A DNA stretch of 64,000 nt from positions 1 to 64,000 of the forward strand of contig NZ_BMWD01000028.1 of NCBI RefSeq assembly GCF_014651055.1, in the 5' to 3' direction. Shown piece after piece: positions 41,443-50,056 of the stretch. Both the position numbers and the translations under genes were made by a program. The notes beneath the pieces are model-generated. The model did no database searches. It was not told the origin of the DNA and was given only the letters and a program-made list of their open reading frames with translations. The number at the start of each line of letters is the position of its first letter. Within the stretch, counting starts at the first letter, position 1. The DNA comes from Streptomyces fructofermentans. Its GTDB lineage: Bacteria; Actinomycetota; Actinomycetes; Streptomycetales; Streptomycetaceae.

Positions 41443-42038
41443 TTTTCCTCGAGACCGATTCGGACCCCTTGGAGTGGCTCCTGATGCCGCTGCGGTGGAA
41501 CGGTGCCGACGAACGCCAGGAGTGGGCGGCCAAGAACGCGGACATGCTGTGGAGGCTGCGCGAGAAGCGGCCCAAGCGGCGCGAGGTCCGCGCGCTGGCG
41601 AAGCGCCTGGACATGCTGGCGGAGGGGATCCCCGGCCGTATTCCGGCGCACCAGGTCTTCCTGTACGCCCCTGATCCGCGTCGAACCCCGCTGGCGTTCT
41701 TCGCTCTCACGGCGCCGACCGAGGGCGACCGGGACACGGTGCTCCGCGAGGTCGTGCAGGCGGACCGGGAAAGCCCCGTACGCCCGACCGAAGTGGACGC
41801 GTTCACGACCGAGCGGCTCGGCGAGGGTCTGCGCTCCCTCCGGTACTGGGGTTCTCGTGAGGGGGCGCTCATGATGTCGCTCAACTTCGCCTGGCGGGCG
41901 GAGCAGTTCGGGGTCGATCTGTCGGTGCGCACGGTCGCGGACGATCCCGGGTGGCTGGCGGCGCACCTCGACGAGGTCGACGCCTTCGCACGGAGCCTGT
42001 GGCTGGCGGACGCCCCGGAGGGGCCGCAACCGGCCTGA
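41439..42038 (+). CDS. ESX-locus hypothetical protein
   Basis: 199 residues from GTG 41439, which overlaps the previous stop (GTGA). It is a soluble alpha-beta protein rich in Arg and Glu: WRLREKRPKRREVRALAKRL near residue 40, HQVFLYAPDPRRTPLAFFAL near 70, and a C-terminal part with RYWGSREGALMMSLNFAWRA. I do not recognise the family. Tight coupling to the paralogue gene implies joint function, plausibly as chaperone or immunity partner of the substrate at 39032. Confidence 0.78.
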   Translation: MIFLETDSDPLEWLLMPLRWNGADERQEWAAKNADMLWRLREKRPKRREVRALAKRLDMLAEGIPGRIPAHQVFLYAPDPRRTPLAFFALTAPTEGDRDTVLREVVQADRESPVRPTEVDAFTTERLGEGLRSLRYWGSREGALMMSLNFAWRAEQFGVDLSVRTVADDPGWLAAHLDEVDAFARSLWLADAPEGPQPA

Positions 42039-42099
42039 CATCCATAGGTGGTTCGGCTCGTCCCCGGCAGACCCGGGAACCTCCGCCCCCGAGCCCCCC

Positions 42100-42660
42100 T
42101 CACCCCTCCCGCGCCGCCCGGCTCCTCCCCTTGCCCCTTCGCCGCAGCTTCCGCATCCGCTCCCGGTGCCGTGCGCGGCGTTCCTCGTCGCGTGCGCGGG
42201 TCCAGCGGTGGAGCAGCCGGCCCACGGCGCCCGCGGTCAGCGCGTACGCGAGCAGCACGGTGCCCGTGCCGGGGATGTACGCGCAGAACGACCGGCCGGA
42301 GCAGTTCTTGCCGGGCAGGGCGAACAGCACGAAGAGGGCGGCGCCGCACGCCACCGCCCAGCACGCGCCGGACGCCGCCGAGCGCAGCGGGCCGCGAAGC
42401 CGGCCTCCACCGGACCGTTCGCCGGAGAGCCCGCCGGAGAGCCACCTGCCGCCGAACCCGCCGAGCACCGTGACCAGTCCCAGTCCCGCGCCGACCGTCC
42501 AGGGACCGCCGGGCCGGTCGAGCAGGGTCGGGACCACCCCGCGGACGAGCGACTTCACAGTTGCGGCGCCGAACAGGAACAGCCCCGCGAGAGCCGCCAG
42601 CACGGCCACGAACAGCACGGCCTGGACGGCGAATCCGAGCCGTCCCCCGCGTTCGGTCAT
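42100..42660 (-). CDS. Membrane protein of unknown function
   Basis: 186 residues from ATG 42660. About four membrane helices (AVQAVLFVAVLAALAGLFLF, WTVGAGLGLVTVLGGFGG, ACWAVACGAALFVLFALPG, TGTVLLAYALTAGAVGRLL) and a strongly basic C-terminal tail (RARHRERMRKLRRRGKGRSR). The loop KNCSGRSFCAYIPG has a cysteine pair. It lies downstream of the minus-strand WXG100 gene and converges with the 41439 gene. Frame continuation upstream of 42660 runs through repeats and is not credible. Confidence 0.75.
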   Translation of the reverse strand: MTERGGRLGFAVQAVLFVAVLAALAGLFLFGAATVKSLVRGVVPTLLDRPGGPWTVGAGLGLVTVLGGFGGRWLSGGLSGERSGGGRLRGPLRSAASGACWAVACGAALFVLFALPGKNCSGRSFCAYIPGTGTVLLAYALTAGAVGRLLHRWTRARDEERRARHRERMRKLRRRGKGRSRAAREG

Positions 42661-42809
42661 CACATTCCCTTCGAGTGCGCGCCGCCGTCCCCGTCCGGCG
42701 GCCCACGGAGACGGGCCCACGGGCGTGAGCCGTGGCCAGGGATCGCGGCGGCGGCCCACGGCGGTGGACCCGAAGCCCGTGCCGTGATCGGCCGTCCACT
42801 TCCCGTGCG

Positions 42810-42854
42810 ACACGGATCGGTACGACACGGACCGGTACGACACGGACCGGTACG
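42810..42854. repeat. 15-bp tandem repeat, three copies
   Basis: ACACGGATCGGTACG, ACACGGACCGGTACG, ACACGGACCGGTACG in direct succession, between the two minus-strand genes. The unit length is a multiple of three and near one and a half helical turns; it may be an operator array or a slippage product. Confidence 0.85.
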
Positions 42855-42926
42855 GCGAGGCACACGCACGCCCCGCCGCACCGGTCCGCACCGGCCCTGC
42901 AGGCGGCCCTGCAGCCGGTCCGCCGA

Positions 42927-43232
42927 CTAGCCCTTGACGCCCTTGGCCAGCTCCTCGTCCAGGTCCTGGTACGCCTTCGCGGCGCTGGTGAGGAACTTGG
43001 ACATGCCGGTCAGGCCCTCGATCGTGTCCTTCGCGCCCTTCTTGAACTCCGTGAACGAGTCCTCGAAGGCCTGCGAGCCCTTGCGGGTGGTGTAACCGTC
43101 CTTGACGAGGCCCTGGATGTACCGCTCAAGGGCGTCGAGCTTCTCGTCGATCTTGTCCTTGGCATCGGTCAGCTTGGTAGCCGCCTTGTGCATCTCGTCA
43201 TAAGTGATGTCTGCGTCTTTGCCGCCGGCCAT
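42927..43232 (-). CDS. WXG100 family ESX small protein (C)
   Basis: 101 residues, EsxA-type helical hairpin. The turn has DGYTTRKGSQAFEDSFTEF rather than WXG, as in many actinomycete members. The C-terminus ends AAKAYQDLDEELAKGVKG, which contains a full YxxxD export signal (Y-Q-D-L-D). It is divergent from the EssC-like ATPase gene, from which it is separated by 281 bases, and is therefore the most likely direct substrate. Confidence 0.9.
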   Translation of the reverse strand: MAGGKDADITYDEMHKAATKLTDAKDKIDEKLDALERYIQGLVKDGYTTRKGSQAFEDSFTEFKKGAKDTIEGLTGMSKFLTSAAKAYQDLDEELAKGVKG

Positions 43233-43513
43233 GTGGCGTCCTCCGAAACAACTCGACGTGCCGCAGGGCCAACCCCCGTGGCTCCCGGTGCGGATGATGC
43301 GATCGTCCGCGGAACTTGCAGCTTACGCAGCACGCTTGCAGCCGCACACCCCGGATCCGTCAAGAGCCTTCAGGGAACGGGCACATACGCCGTTGCCCGT
43401 GGGAAGGGTGGAGCGGATATCGTCACTGGTCAGTCAACAGGCAGTTCAGTGGTCACTGCGGCCCGCCGTCCGCCGGGGACGAGGCGGGTCCGGGGATTTC
43501 GGGGAGGACGATC

Positions 43514-46500
43514 GTGCGCCTGACTCTGACCGTCGTCGATCCGCTCGGCGGCGCCAGCGCCGACGTGGTGCTCGACGCCGATCCCGAGTCCTCCGTGGGG
43601 GACATCACGAAGGAGCTGGCGGCACACGTCGGCCACGGCGGCGGGGCGCAGATCATCCCCATCGGGCACCACGGGCAGCAGGCCCCGCCCGGCGGGGCGC
43701 CCCTCGCGTACGTGGACGGGCATCCCGTCGACCCCGACTCCACGATCGGCACCTCCCCCCTGCGCGAGGGTGCCGTGGTCAGCCTGCACGACCCCGCCGG
43801 CTGCCTGCCGGGCGAGCCGGGCGGACTGGTCGAGCTGCGGGTCGCGGGCGGCCCCGCGGCTGGATCCGTGCACCGGCTCGGCATCGGCCGGTACGACATA
43901 GGCAGCGGTCCCGCCGCCGCGCTGCGCGTCGCCGATCCCGAACTCCTGCCGCGTGCTTTGACGTTGTCAGTTGCAACGGACGGGACCTGCCGGATCGCCC
44001 TGCACGGCGACGACGCGGACAAGGAGGGCGTGACCCTCGACGGCGAACCCCTCGACGGTACGGACTGGCCGCTGGGCGCCCAGGTCGCCGTGGGCAACAC
44101 GCTTCTCGAACTCGACCGCTACTCACCGCCGAACGCCGCCCTCAAGTGGTCCGAGGACGGTGCGGGGCTCGACTACAACCGGCCCCCTCGCCTCCAACCC
44201 CCCGAGCGCCAGACGCGGTTCAGGCTGCCCACGCCGCCGCGGGACTTCGAGGCCCGGCCGCTGCCGTGGCTGATGGCCTTCACGCCGCTCGTCGGAGCCG
44301 TCGTGGCGGTGATGATCTTCGGGCGCTGGTACTACATGATCATGGCCCTGCTGAGCCCGCTGATCCTCTTCGGCAACTACTTCATGGACAAGAAGCACGG
44401 GCGTACGTCCCATGCGAAGCAGGTCAAGGAGTACAAGGAGCACAAGGAGCGGATCGAGAAGGACGCCCAGGAGGCCCTGGTCACCGAACGGCTCGACCGG
44501 AGGGCGGCGGTGCTCGACCCGGCCGGGGTGCTGTCGCTGGGCACCGGGCCCCGTACGCGGCTGTGGGAGCGGCGGCGCACCGACGCCGACCACCTTCTTC
44601 TGCGGGTCGGCACGGGGCAGTTGCCCTCGGAGGTCGTGCTCGACGACCCCGAGCAGGACGACCACAAGCGCGAGGTCACCTGGCGGATCGAGGACGCCCC
44701 GGTGGCGCTGCCGCTGCGCGAGCGCGGGGTCGTCGGCATCGCCGGTCCCGGCGACTCGGCGCAGGCGCTCGGCCGGTGGATCGTCGCGCAGGCCGCGGTC
44801 CTGCACAGCCCGCTGGACGTCCAGTTCTACGTCCTCACCGAGAACGGCTCGCGGGAGGGCTGGGACTGGGTCCGCTGGCTGCCGCACTCGCGTCCGTCCG
44901 GCGCCCAGGACGCCAACGTGCTGATCGGTACGGACGCCGAGACCGTCGGCGCGCGCATCGGCGAGCTGACGCAGCTCCTCGACGCCCGCCGGAAGGCCGC
45001 CCGGGAGAACGGCCGCCAGTCCACGTTCACCGACCCGGACATCGTGGTCGTGTGGGACGGCTCCCGGCGGCTGCGGTCCATGCCCGGTGTCGTACGGCTG
45101 CTGCGGGAGGGTCCCGCGGTCAGCATGTACGCGATCTGCCTGGACGCGGAGGAGCGGTTCCTGCCGGGCGAGTGCCAGGCCGTCGTCGTCGCCGAGCCGA
45201 AGCCGGAGGAGCACCCGAGGCCCGGCGCGACCGGCGCCGGGGCGGCCGCCGAACCGGCGGGCCGCGGCTACCAGGCGGGCGCCGACGGCTTCCCCTCCTT
45301 CCACGCCTGGCACGCCTCCGACGCCGACGACGGGACCGCGGACGAGCACGAGCCCCTCCACCTGCGGCTGCGCGTCGAGCAGACGGGCACGGCCCGGGTC
45401 AGGAACGTACGGCCCGACTTCGTGTCCGCCGGCTGGTGCGCACGGCTCTCCCGCGCGCTGTCGCCGCTGCGCGACATCAGCGGCGAGACCGAGGACTCCG
45501 CGCTGCCCGGCTCGAGCCGGCTGCTCGACGTGCTCCAGCTGGAGCCGCCGACGGGCGAGGCGATCTCCGCCCGCTGGCGGCTGGGCGGCCAGTCGACGAT
45601 GGCGGTCGTCGGCGAGTCGTACGACGGCCCCTTCGGCATCGACATCCGGCGGGACGGACCGCACGGCCTGATCGCCGGTACGACCGGTTCCGGCAAGTCC
45701 GAGCTGCTCCAGACCATCGTGGCGGCGCTCGCCGTGGCCAACACCCCCGAGAACATGACGTTCGTCCTGGTGGACTACAAGGGCGGCGCCGCGTTCAAGG
45801 ACTGCGTCAACCTGCCGCACACCGTGGGCATGGTGACCGACCTCGACGCGCACCTCGTCGAGCGCGCCCTGGAGTCGCTGGGCGCCGAACTGCACCGCCG
45901 GGAGCACATCCTGGCGGCCGCCGACGCCAAGGACATCGAGGACTACCAGGACCTGGTGCGGCGCGATCCCACGCACCGTCCGCTGCCCCGACTCCTCATC
46001 GTCATCGACGAGTTCGCCTCGATGGTGCGCGACCTGCCAGACTTCGTCACCGGCCTGGTCAACATCGCCCAGCGGGGCCGTTCGCTCGGCATCCACCTGC
46101 TGCTCGCGACCCAGCGGCCGAGCGGTGTCGTGTCCCCCGAGATCCGTGCCAACACCAACCTCCGCATCGCGCTGCGGGTGACGGACGGCGGGGAGTCCAG
46201 CGACGTCATCGACTCCCCGGAGGCGGGGCACATCTCCAAGAGCACGCCGGGCCGGGCGTACGTGCGCCTCGGGCACGCCTCACTCGTGCCCTTCCAGTCG
46301 GGCCGGGTGGGCGGTCGGCGGCCCGGAGCCGCGGACCCGCGGCTGCTCGCCCCCTGGGCAGGCCCGCTGACCTGGGAGGACCTTGGCCGGGCCGCGCTCG
46401 TCAAGCCCAGGGTCGAGGCCCGCGACGAGGAGGAGATCACCGATCTCAAGGTGCTCGTCGACGCCGTCGGCGAGGCCAACCGCTCACTCGGCATCCCCGC

Positions 46501-48112
46501 CCAGCACAGCCCCTGGCTGCCCGCGCTCCCCGAGACGCTCCTGCTGGACGAGGTCGGGATGCCGGCCCCCGCGGCCCTGGCCCCGGGCAGGCTGCCCCCG
46601 GCCCCGTACGGTGTCGAGGACCTGCCGTCCGACCAGGCCCGCAGGCCGGTCGTCGTGGACTTCGCCTCCTTCGGGCACCTCCTCGTCGGCGGCGCCCCGC
46701 GCAGCGGGCGCTCGCAGATCCTGCGCACCCTCGCCGGCTCCCTCGCCCGCACCCACTCGGCGGCGGACGTGCACCTGTACGGCATCGACTGCGGCAACGG
46801 CGCGCTCAACGCGCTGACCCGGCTGCCGCACTGCGGTGCCGTCGTCTCGCGCAACCAGACCGAGCGGGCCGTGCGGCTGGTCACGCGCCTCAAGGGTGAG
46901 TTGACACGTCGTCAGGACCTGCTGTCCGACAAGGGGTTCGCCGACATCGGCGAGCAGCGTTCGTCGGTCGGCGAGGACGAGCGGCTGCCGCACCTGGTGG
47001 TGCTGCTCGACCGGTGGGAGGGCTGGCTGCCGACGCTCGGCGAGTACAACCACGGCGAGCTGACGGACGAGCTGCAGACGATCATGCGGGAGGGCGCGAG
47101 CGTCGGCATCCACCTCGTCGTCACGGGCGACCGGCAGGTGCTGCTCGGCCGGATGGCCTCGCTCACGGAGGAGAAGTACGGCCTGCGGCTCGCCGACCGC
47201 TCCGACTTCACGATGCTCGGCATCAACGCCCGCAAGGTCCCGGAGGAGATCCCGCCGGGCCGCGGCTTCCGGAACGAGACGGCGACCGAGACGCAGTTCG
47301 CGCTGCTCTCCGACGACCTGTCCGGTCAGGGACAGGCCGCTGCGCTCGCCGCGATCGGCGAGGCGGCGGCCGCGCGCGACGCCGAAGTCCCGCGTGCGCG
47401 GCGCCCGTTCCGGGTGGACATGCTGCCGTCCCGGATCGGTTTCGCGGAGGCCTGGGAGATGCGGGACCCGGCCGTCGCGCGGTCGCGGCTGTGGGGTCTG
47501 GCCGGGATAGGCGGCGACGACATCATGGCGTTCGGCCCGGACCTCTCGCAGGGCGTGCCGACGTTCGTGGTGGCGGGCCCCGCCAAGTCGGGCCGCAGCA
47601 CGGCGCTGCTCAACCTGGCCCGCTCGTACCTCCTCCAGGGCGTACGTCTCGTGATCGCGGCGCCGCGCCCGTCCCCGCTGCGTGAACTCGACGGCCGGGA
47701 GGGCGTGGTGAAGGTGTTCACGGACGACGACATCGAGAGCGACGACTTCAACGAGGCGATCGAGTCGGCGTCCCCTGAGGAGCCCATCGTCGTGATCGTG
47801 GACGACGGCGAGGTGCTGGAGGACTGCGACTGCGAGCGTGAGCTGAAGCGGCTGGTCCAGCGCGGCGCCGACCGGGGGCTCGCCCTCGTGATCGGAGGCG
47901 ACGAGGAGGAGGTCTGCGGCGGGTTCTCCGGCTGGCAGGTCGAGGCGAAGAAGGGCCGCCGCGGCATCCTGCTCTCGCCGCAGGACTCCGGCGCCGGCGA
48001 GCTGATCGGCATCCGCACGACCCGCAGCATGGTGGGCGGACCGGTCACCCCCGGCAAGGGCATGCTGCACCTGGGCTCGGGAGAACCGGTCACGGTCACC
48101 GTGCCGCTGTGA
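43514..48112 (+). CDS. EssC/EccC-type type VII secretion ATPase
   Basis: 1532 residues from GTG 43514 (CGGGGAGG upstream). The N-terminus has a ubiquitin-like or FHA-like region (about 1-85) and an FHA-like domain (about 95-215, HRLGIGRYDIGSGP). Two membrane helices at about 252-293 follow, then three FtsK/SpoIIIE-type ATPase domains. Domain 1 is intact: GTTGSGKSELLQ (about 721) and LLIVIDEFASM. Domain 2 has GAPRSGRSQIL (about 1058) with LLDRWE in place of a Walker B glutamate pair. Domain 3 has AGPAKSGRSTALL (about 1352) and VIVDDGEVLED. Architecture is nearer to EssC than to split mycobacterial EccCa/EccCb. Confidence 0.93.
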   Translation: MRLTLTVVDPLGGASADVVLDADPESSVGDITKELAAHVGHGGGAQIIPIGHHGQQAPPGGAPLAYVDGHPVDPDSTIGTSPLREGAVVSLHDPAGCLPGEPGGLVELRVAGGPAAGSVHRLGIGRYDIGSGPAAALRVADPELLPRALTLSVATDGTCRIALHGDDADKEGVTLDGEPLDGTDWPLGAQVAVGNTLLELDRYSPPNAALKWSEDGAGLDYNRPPRLQPPERQTRFRLPTPPRDFEARPLPWLMAFTPLVGAVVAVMIFGRWYYMIMALLSPLILFGNYFMDKKHGRTSHAKQVKEYKEHKERIEKDAQEALVTERLDRRAAVLDPAGVLSLGTGPRTRLWERRRTDADHLLLRVGTGQLPSEVVLDDPEQDDHKREVTWRIEDAPVALPLRERGVVGIAGPGDSAQALGRWIVAQAAVLHSPLDVQFYVLTENGSREGWDWVRWLPHSRPSGAQDANVLIGTDAETVGARIGELTQLLDARRKAARENGRQSTFTDPDIVVVWDGSRRLRSMPGVVRLLREGPAVSMYAICLDAEERFLPGECQAVVVAEPKPEEHPRPGATGAGAAAEPAGRGYQAGADGFPSFHAWHASDADDGTADEHEPLHLRLRVEQTGTARVRNVRPDFVSAGWCARLSRALSPLRDISGETEDSALPGSSRLLDVLQLEPPTGEAISARWRLGGQSTMAVVGESYDGPFGIDIRRDGPHGLIAGTTGSGKSELLQTIVAALAVANTPENMTFVLVDYKGGAAFKDCVNLPHTVGMVTDLDAHLVERALESLGAELHRREHILAAADAKDIEDYQDLVRRDPTHRPLPRLLIVIDEFASMVRDLPDFVTGLVNIAQRGRSLGIHLLLATQRPSGVVSPEIRANTNLRIALRVTDGGESSDVIDSPEAGHISKSTPGRAYVRLGHASLVPFQSGRVGGRRPGAADPRLLAPWAGPLTWEDLGRAALVKPRVEARDEEEITDLKVLVDAVGEANRSLGIPAQHSPWLPALPETLLLDEVGMPAPAALAPGRLPPAPYGVEDLPSDQARRPVVVDFASFGHLLVGGAPRSGRSQILRTLAGSLARTHSAADVHLYGIDCGNGALNALTRLPHCGAVVSRNQTERAVRLVTRLKGELTRRQDLLSDKGFADIGEQRSSVGEDERLPHLVVLLDRWEGWLPTLGEYNHGELTDELQTIMREGASVGIHLVVTGDRQVLLGRMASLTEEKYGLRLADRSDFTMLGINARKVPEEIPPGRGFRNETATETQFALLSDDLSGQGQAAALAAIGEAAAARDAEVPRARRPFRVDMLPSRIGFAEAWEMRDPAVARSRLWGLAGIGGDDIMAFGPDLSQGVPTFVVAGPAKSGRSTALLNLARSYLLQGVRLVIAAPRPSPLRELDGREGVVKVFTDDDIESDDFNEAIESASPEEPIVVIVDDGEVLEDCDCERELKRLVQRGADRGLALVIGGDEEEVCGGFSGWQVEAKKGRRGILLSPQDSGAGELIGIRTTRSMVGGPVTPGKGMLHLGSGEPVTVTVPL

Positions 48113-48142
48113 CCCACCGGCGGGGCGGCACCACCCGCCACA

Positions 48143-48175
48143 CGCCGCCGCCGTGACCCGTTCACGACGGCGGCG
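48143..48175. terminator. Convergent hairpin between EssC-like gene and kinase gene
   Basis: CGCCGCCGCCGTGA pairs with TCACGACGGCGGCG (one bulged base) across a five-base loop, 30 bases after the ATPase stop. It could stop transcription from both sides. Confidence 0.52.
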
Positions 48176-48227
48176 GAACCGCCCGCCGCCGCCGTGCCGG
48201 ACGCCCGCCCACGGGGCGTCGCCGGCG

Positions 48228-49997
48228 TCACTCCACCTTCGACATCCGGGCCACCGGGTCCCCCGCCTCCGCGTTGTCCGTCTCGTACCGCAGGTCGTCG
48301 CCGACCCGGGTGAGGCGGACCTCGTGGCGCCGCGTCGTGCACCGGGACGTGGTGGAGGGCTTGGACACGCTGGTGGCGACGAGCCGTTCGGCGGTGGCCT
48401 TCTCGAGGACCAGGTCGGTGTCGCAGGTGCCGCCGATGAGGTCGGTCTGCCGGAAGGTGCCGAGCGGTTCGCCCACCGCGGCCTGGCGGACCGTGACCCG
48501 GAACGTGCCCATGGGCAGCTTGCCGTCGAGCGCGAAGCCGTCGCCCTCCCAGGTGCCCAGGTAGGAGCCGGGGACCGCGGTGGCTCCCTCGGCGGGTTCC
48601 GTGGCGCTCGCCGTCGCCGCCGGGGGCGGAACCGCTCCGGAGTCGTCCGGCCCACCCGAGCCCTCGCCCTCCAGCAGGTCGAACGCGAACACCGAGCCGA
48701 GCGTCACCGCCGCCAGCGCCCCGGCCACGGCGAGCGCCACCGTGCAGCTCAGCCGGCGGCCCCGGCCGCCGGGGCCCGGCACCGAGGTCGCGGCGACACT
48801 GACGGACACCCCGCCCGCGCCCTTCCCGGCGCCGTCGCGCGCCCCCGGCACGTACGTGGGCGCGCCGGCCCCGTGAACGGCCGCGCCGGAGGACCCGGGC
48901 GCGCCCGGCGCGTGCGTACCGGAGGGGACCGGGCCGGGCCCCGGTCCTGAGGCGGCCGGGAGGTGGGACGCGTACGAGGGGTCGGGCGGGCCGAACACCC
49001 CCGCCGCCGGGGTCCCCGCACGCCCCGCTTCCGCTGCCGGCGCCCCAAAGTCGCCCACCGAGGGGCTGCTGAAGCCGATGACGCCCGAGGGCCCGGCCCC
49101 GGCCGCTTCGAGGTTCAGCAGCCGCACCGCGCTGCGGCTGACCTGTTCGACCAGCGGACCCGGCAGCCATCCCGCGGTCACGAGTCCCGCCGCGCCCTCC
49201 GGCGCGAGGGCGGCGGCGAGAGCGGCGGGGGACGGCCGGGCGGCCGGGTCCTTCGCCAGGCACCCGGCGACGACGTCCCGCAACGTGCCCGAAAGGGAGC
49301 CGAGTTCGGGCTCCTCGTGCACCACCTTGTAGAGGAGCGCGGCCGAGGAGTCGCCGGGGAACGGGGACGCGCCCGTGGCCGCGTACGCGAGGACCGCGCC
49401 CAGGGAGAACACGTCGGCGGCCCCGGAGACCCCTCTGCCGAGGATCTGCTCGGGCGACATGTAGCCGGGCGAGCCGACGGAGACGCCCGTGGAGGTGAGG
49501 GACGCCGTGCCGTCGGTCGCGCGGGCGATGCCGAAGTCGATGAGGAGCGGGCCGTCCAGGGTGAGCAGGACGTTCGAGGGCTTCACGTCGCGGTGCACGA
49601 GGTCCAGCCGGTGCACGGCCGCCAGCGCCTCGGCGAGTCCGGCGCCGAGGACGCGCACGGAGTGCTCCGGGAGCGGTCCGGCGTCGGCGACCGCGGCGCC
49701 CAGCGCGGGACCCGCCGCGTAGCCCGTCGCGACCCAGGGGACGGGTGCGTCCGGGTCGGCGTCGAGGACGGGGGCCGTGTAGGCGCCGCCGACCCGCCTC
49801 GCCGCCTCGACCTCCCGGCGGAACCGGGCGCGGAACTCCTCGTCCAGCGCGAAGTGCGGGTGCACGACCTTGACCGCGACCGTACGGCCGCCCGCGCTGC
49901 GGCCCAGATAGACGCGGCCCATCCCGCCCGAGCCGAGCCGGCCGAGCAGCCGGTAGGGCCCCACGGCGGTGGGTGCGTCCGCTTCGAGTGGCTGCAT
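48228..49997 (-). CDS. Membrane Ser/Thr protein kinase
   Basis: 589 residues from ATG 49997. The kinase domain (about 14-275) is complete: glycine loop LGSGGMGRVYLG, lysine in VAVKVV, HRDVKPSNVLL catalytic loop, DFGIAR and SPGYMSPEQ activation segment. A Pro/Gly/Ala-rich juxtamembrane region precedes one helix (about 420-442, VALAVAGALAAVTLGSVFAF). The external domain (about 475-589) has YLGTWEGDGFALDG and two cysteines, and no PASTA repeats. It stands directly after the FHA-containing secretion ATPase on the opposite strand; FHA domains bind phosphothreonine, so a regulatory link is plausible. Confidence 0.93.
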   Translation of the reverse strand: MQPLEADAPTAVGPYRLLGRLGSGGMGRVYLGRSAGGRTVAVKVVHPHFALDEEFRARFRREVEAARRVGGAYTAPVLDADPDAPVPWVATGYAAGPALGAAVADAGPLPEHSVRVLGAGLAEALAAVHRLDLVHRDVKPSNVLLTLDGPLLIDFGIARATDGTASLTSTGVSVGSPGYMSPEQILGRGVSGAADVFSLGAVLAYAATGASPFPGDSSAALLYKVVHEEPELGSLSGTLRDVVAGCLAKDPAARPSPAALAAALAPEGAAGLVTAGWLPGPLVEQVSRSAVRLLNLEAAGAGPSGVIGFSSPSVGDFGAPAAEAGRAGTPAAGVFGPPDPSYASHLPAASGPGPGPVPSGTHAPGAPGSSGAAVHGAGAPTYVPGARDGAGKGAGGVSVSVAATSVPGPGGRGRRLSCTVALAVAGALAAVTLGSVFAFDLLEGEGSGGPDDSGAVPPPAATASATEPAEGATAVPGSYLGTWEGDGFALDGKLPMGTFRVTVRQAAVGEPLGTFRQTDLIGGTCDTDLVLEKATAERLVATSVSKPSTTSRCTTRRHEVRLTRVGDDLRYETDNAEAGDPVARMSKVE

Positions 49998-50056
49998 GGT
50001 GCGCGCCTCCCCCGTCTCCCCGTTGCGCCGCGCTCCCAGCAGAGTAGTGCCGCGCG

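Noticed and set aside
42661..42891. Extended N-terminus of the 42100 membrane protein (SYRSVSYRSVS repeats)
   Set aside because: Derived from the 15-bp tandem repeat; ATG 42660 begins the plausible protein.
43204..46899. Plus-strand 1231-codon frame overlapping the EssC-like gene
   Set aside because: Arg/Ala-rich frame-shifted shadow of the ATPase gene, which has intact Walker motifs in the chosen frame.
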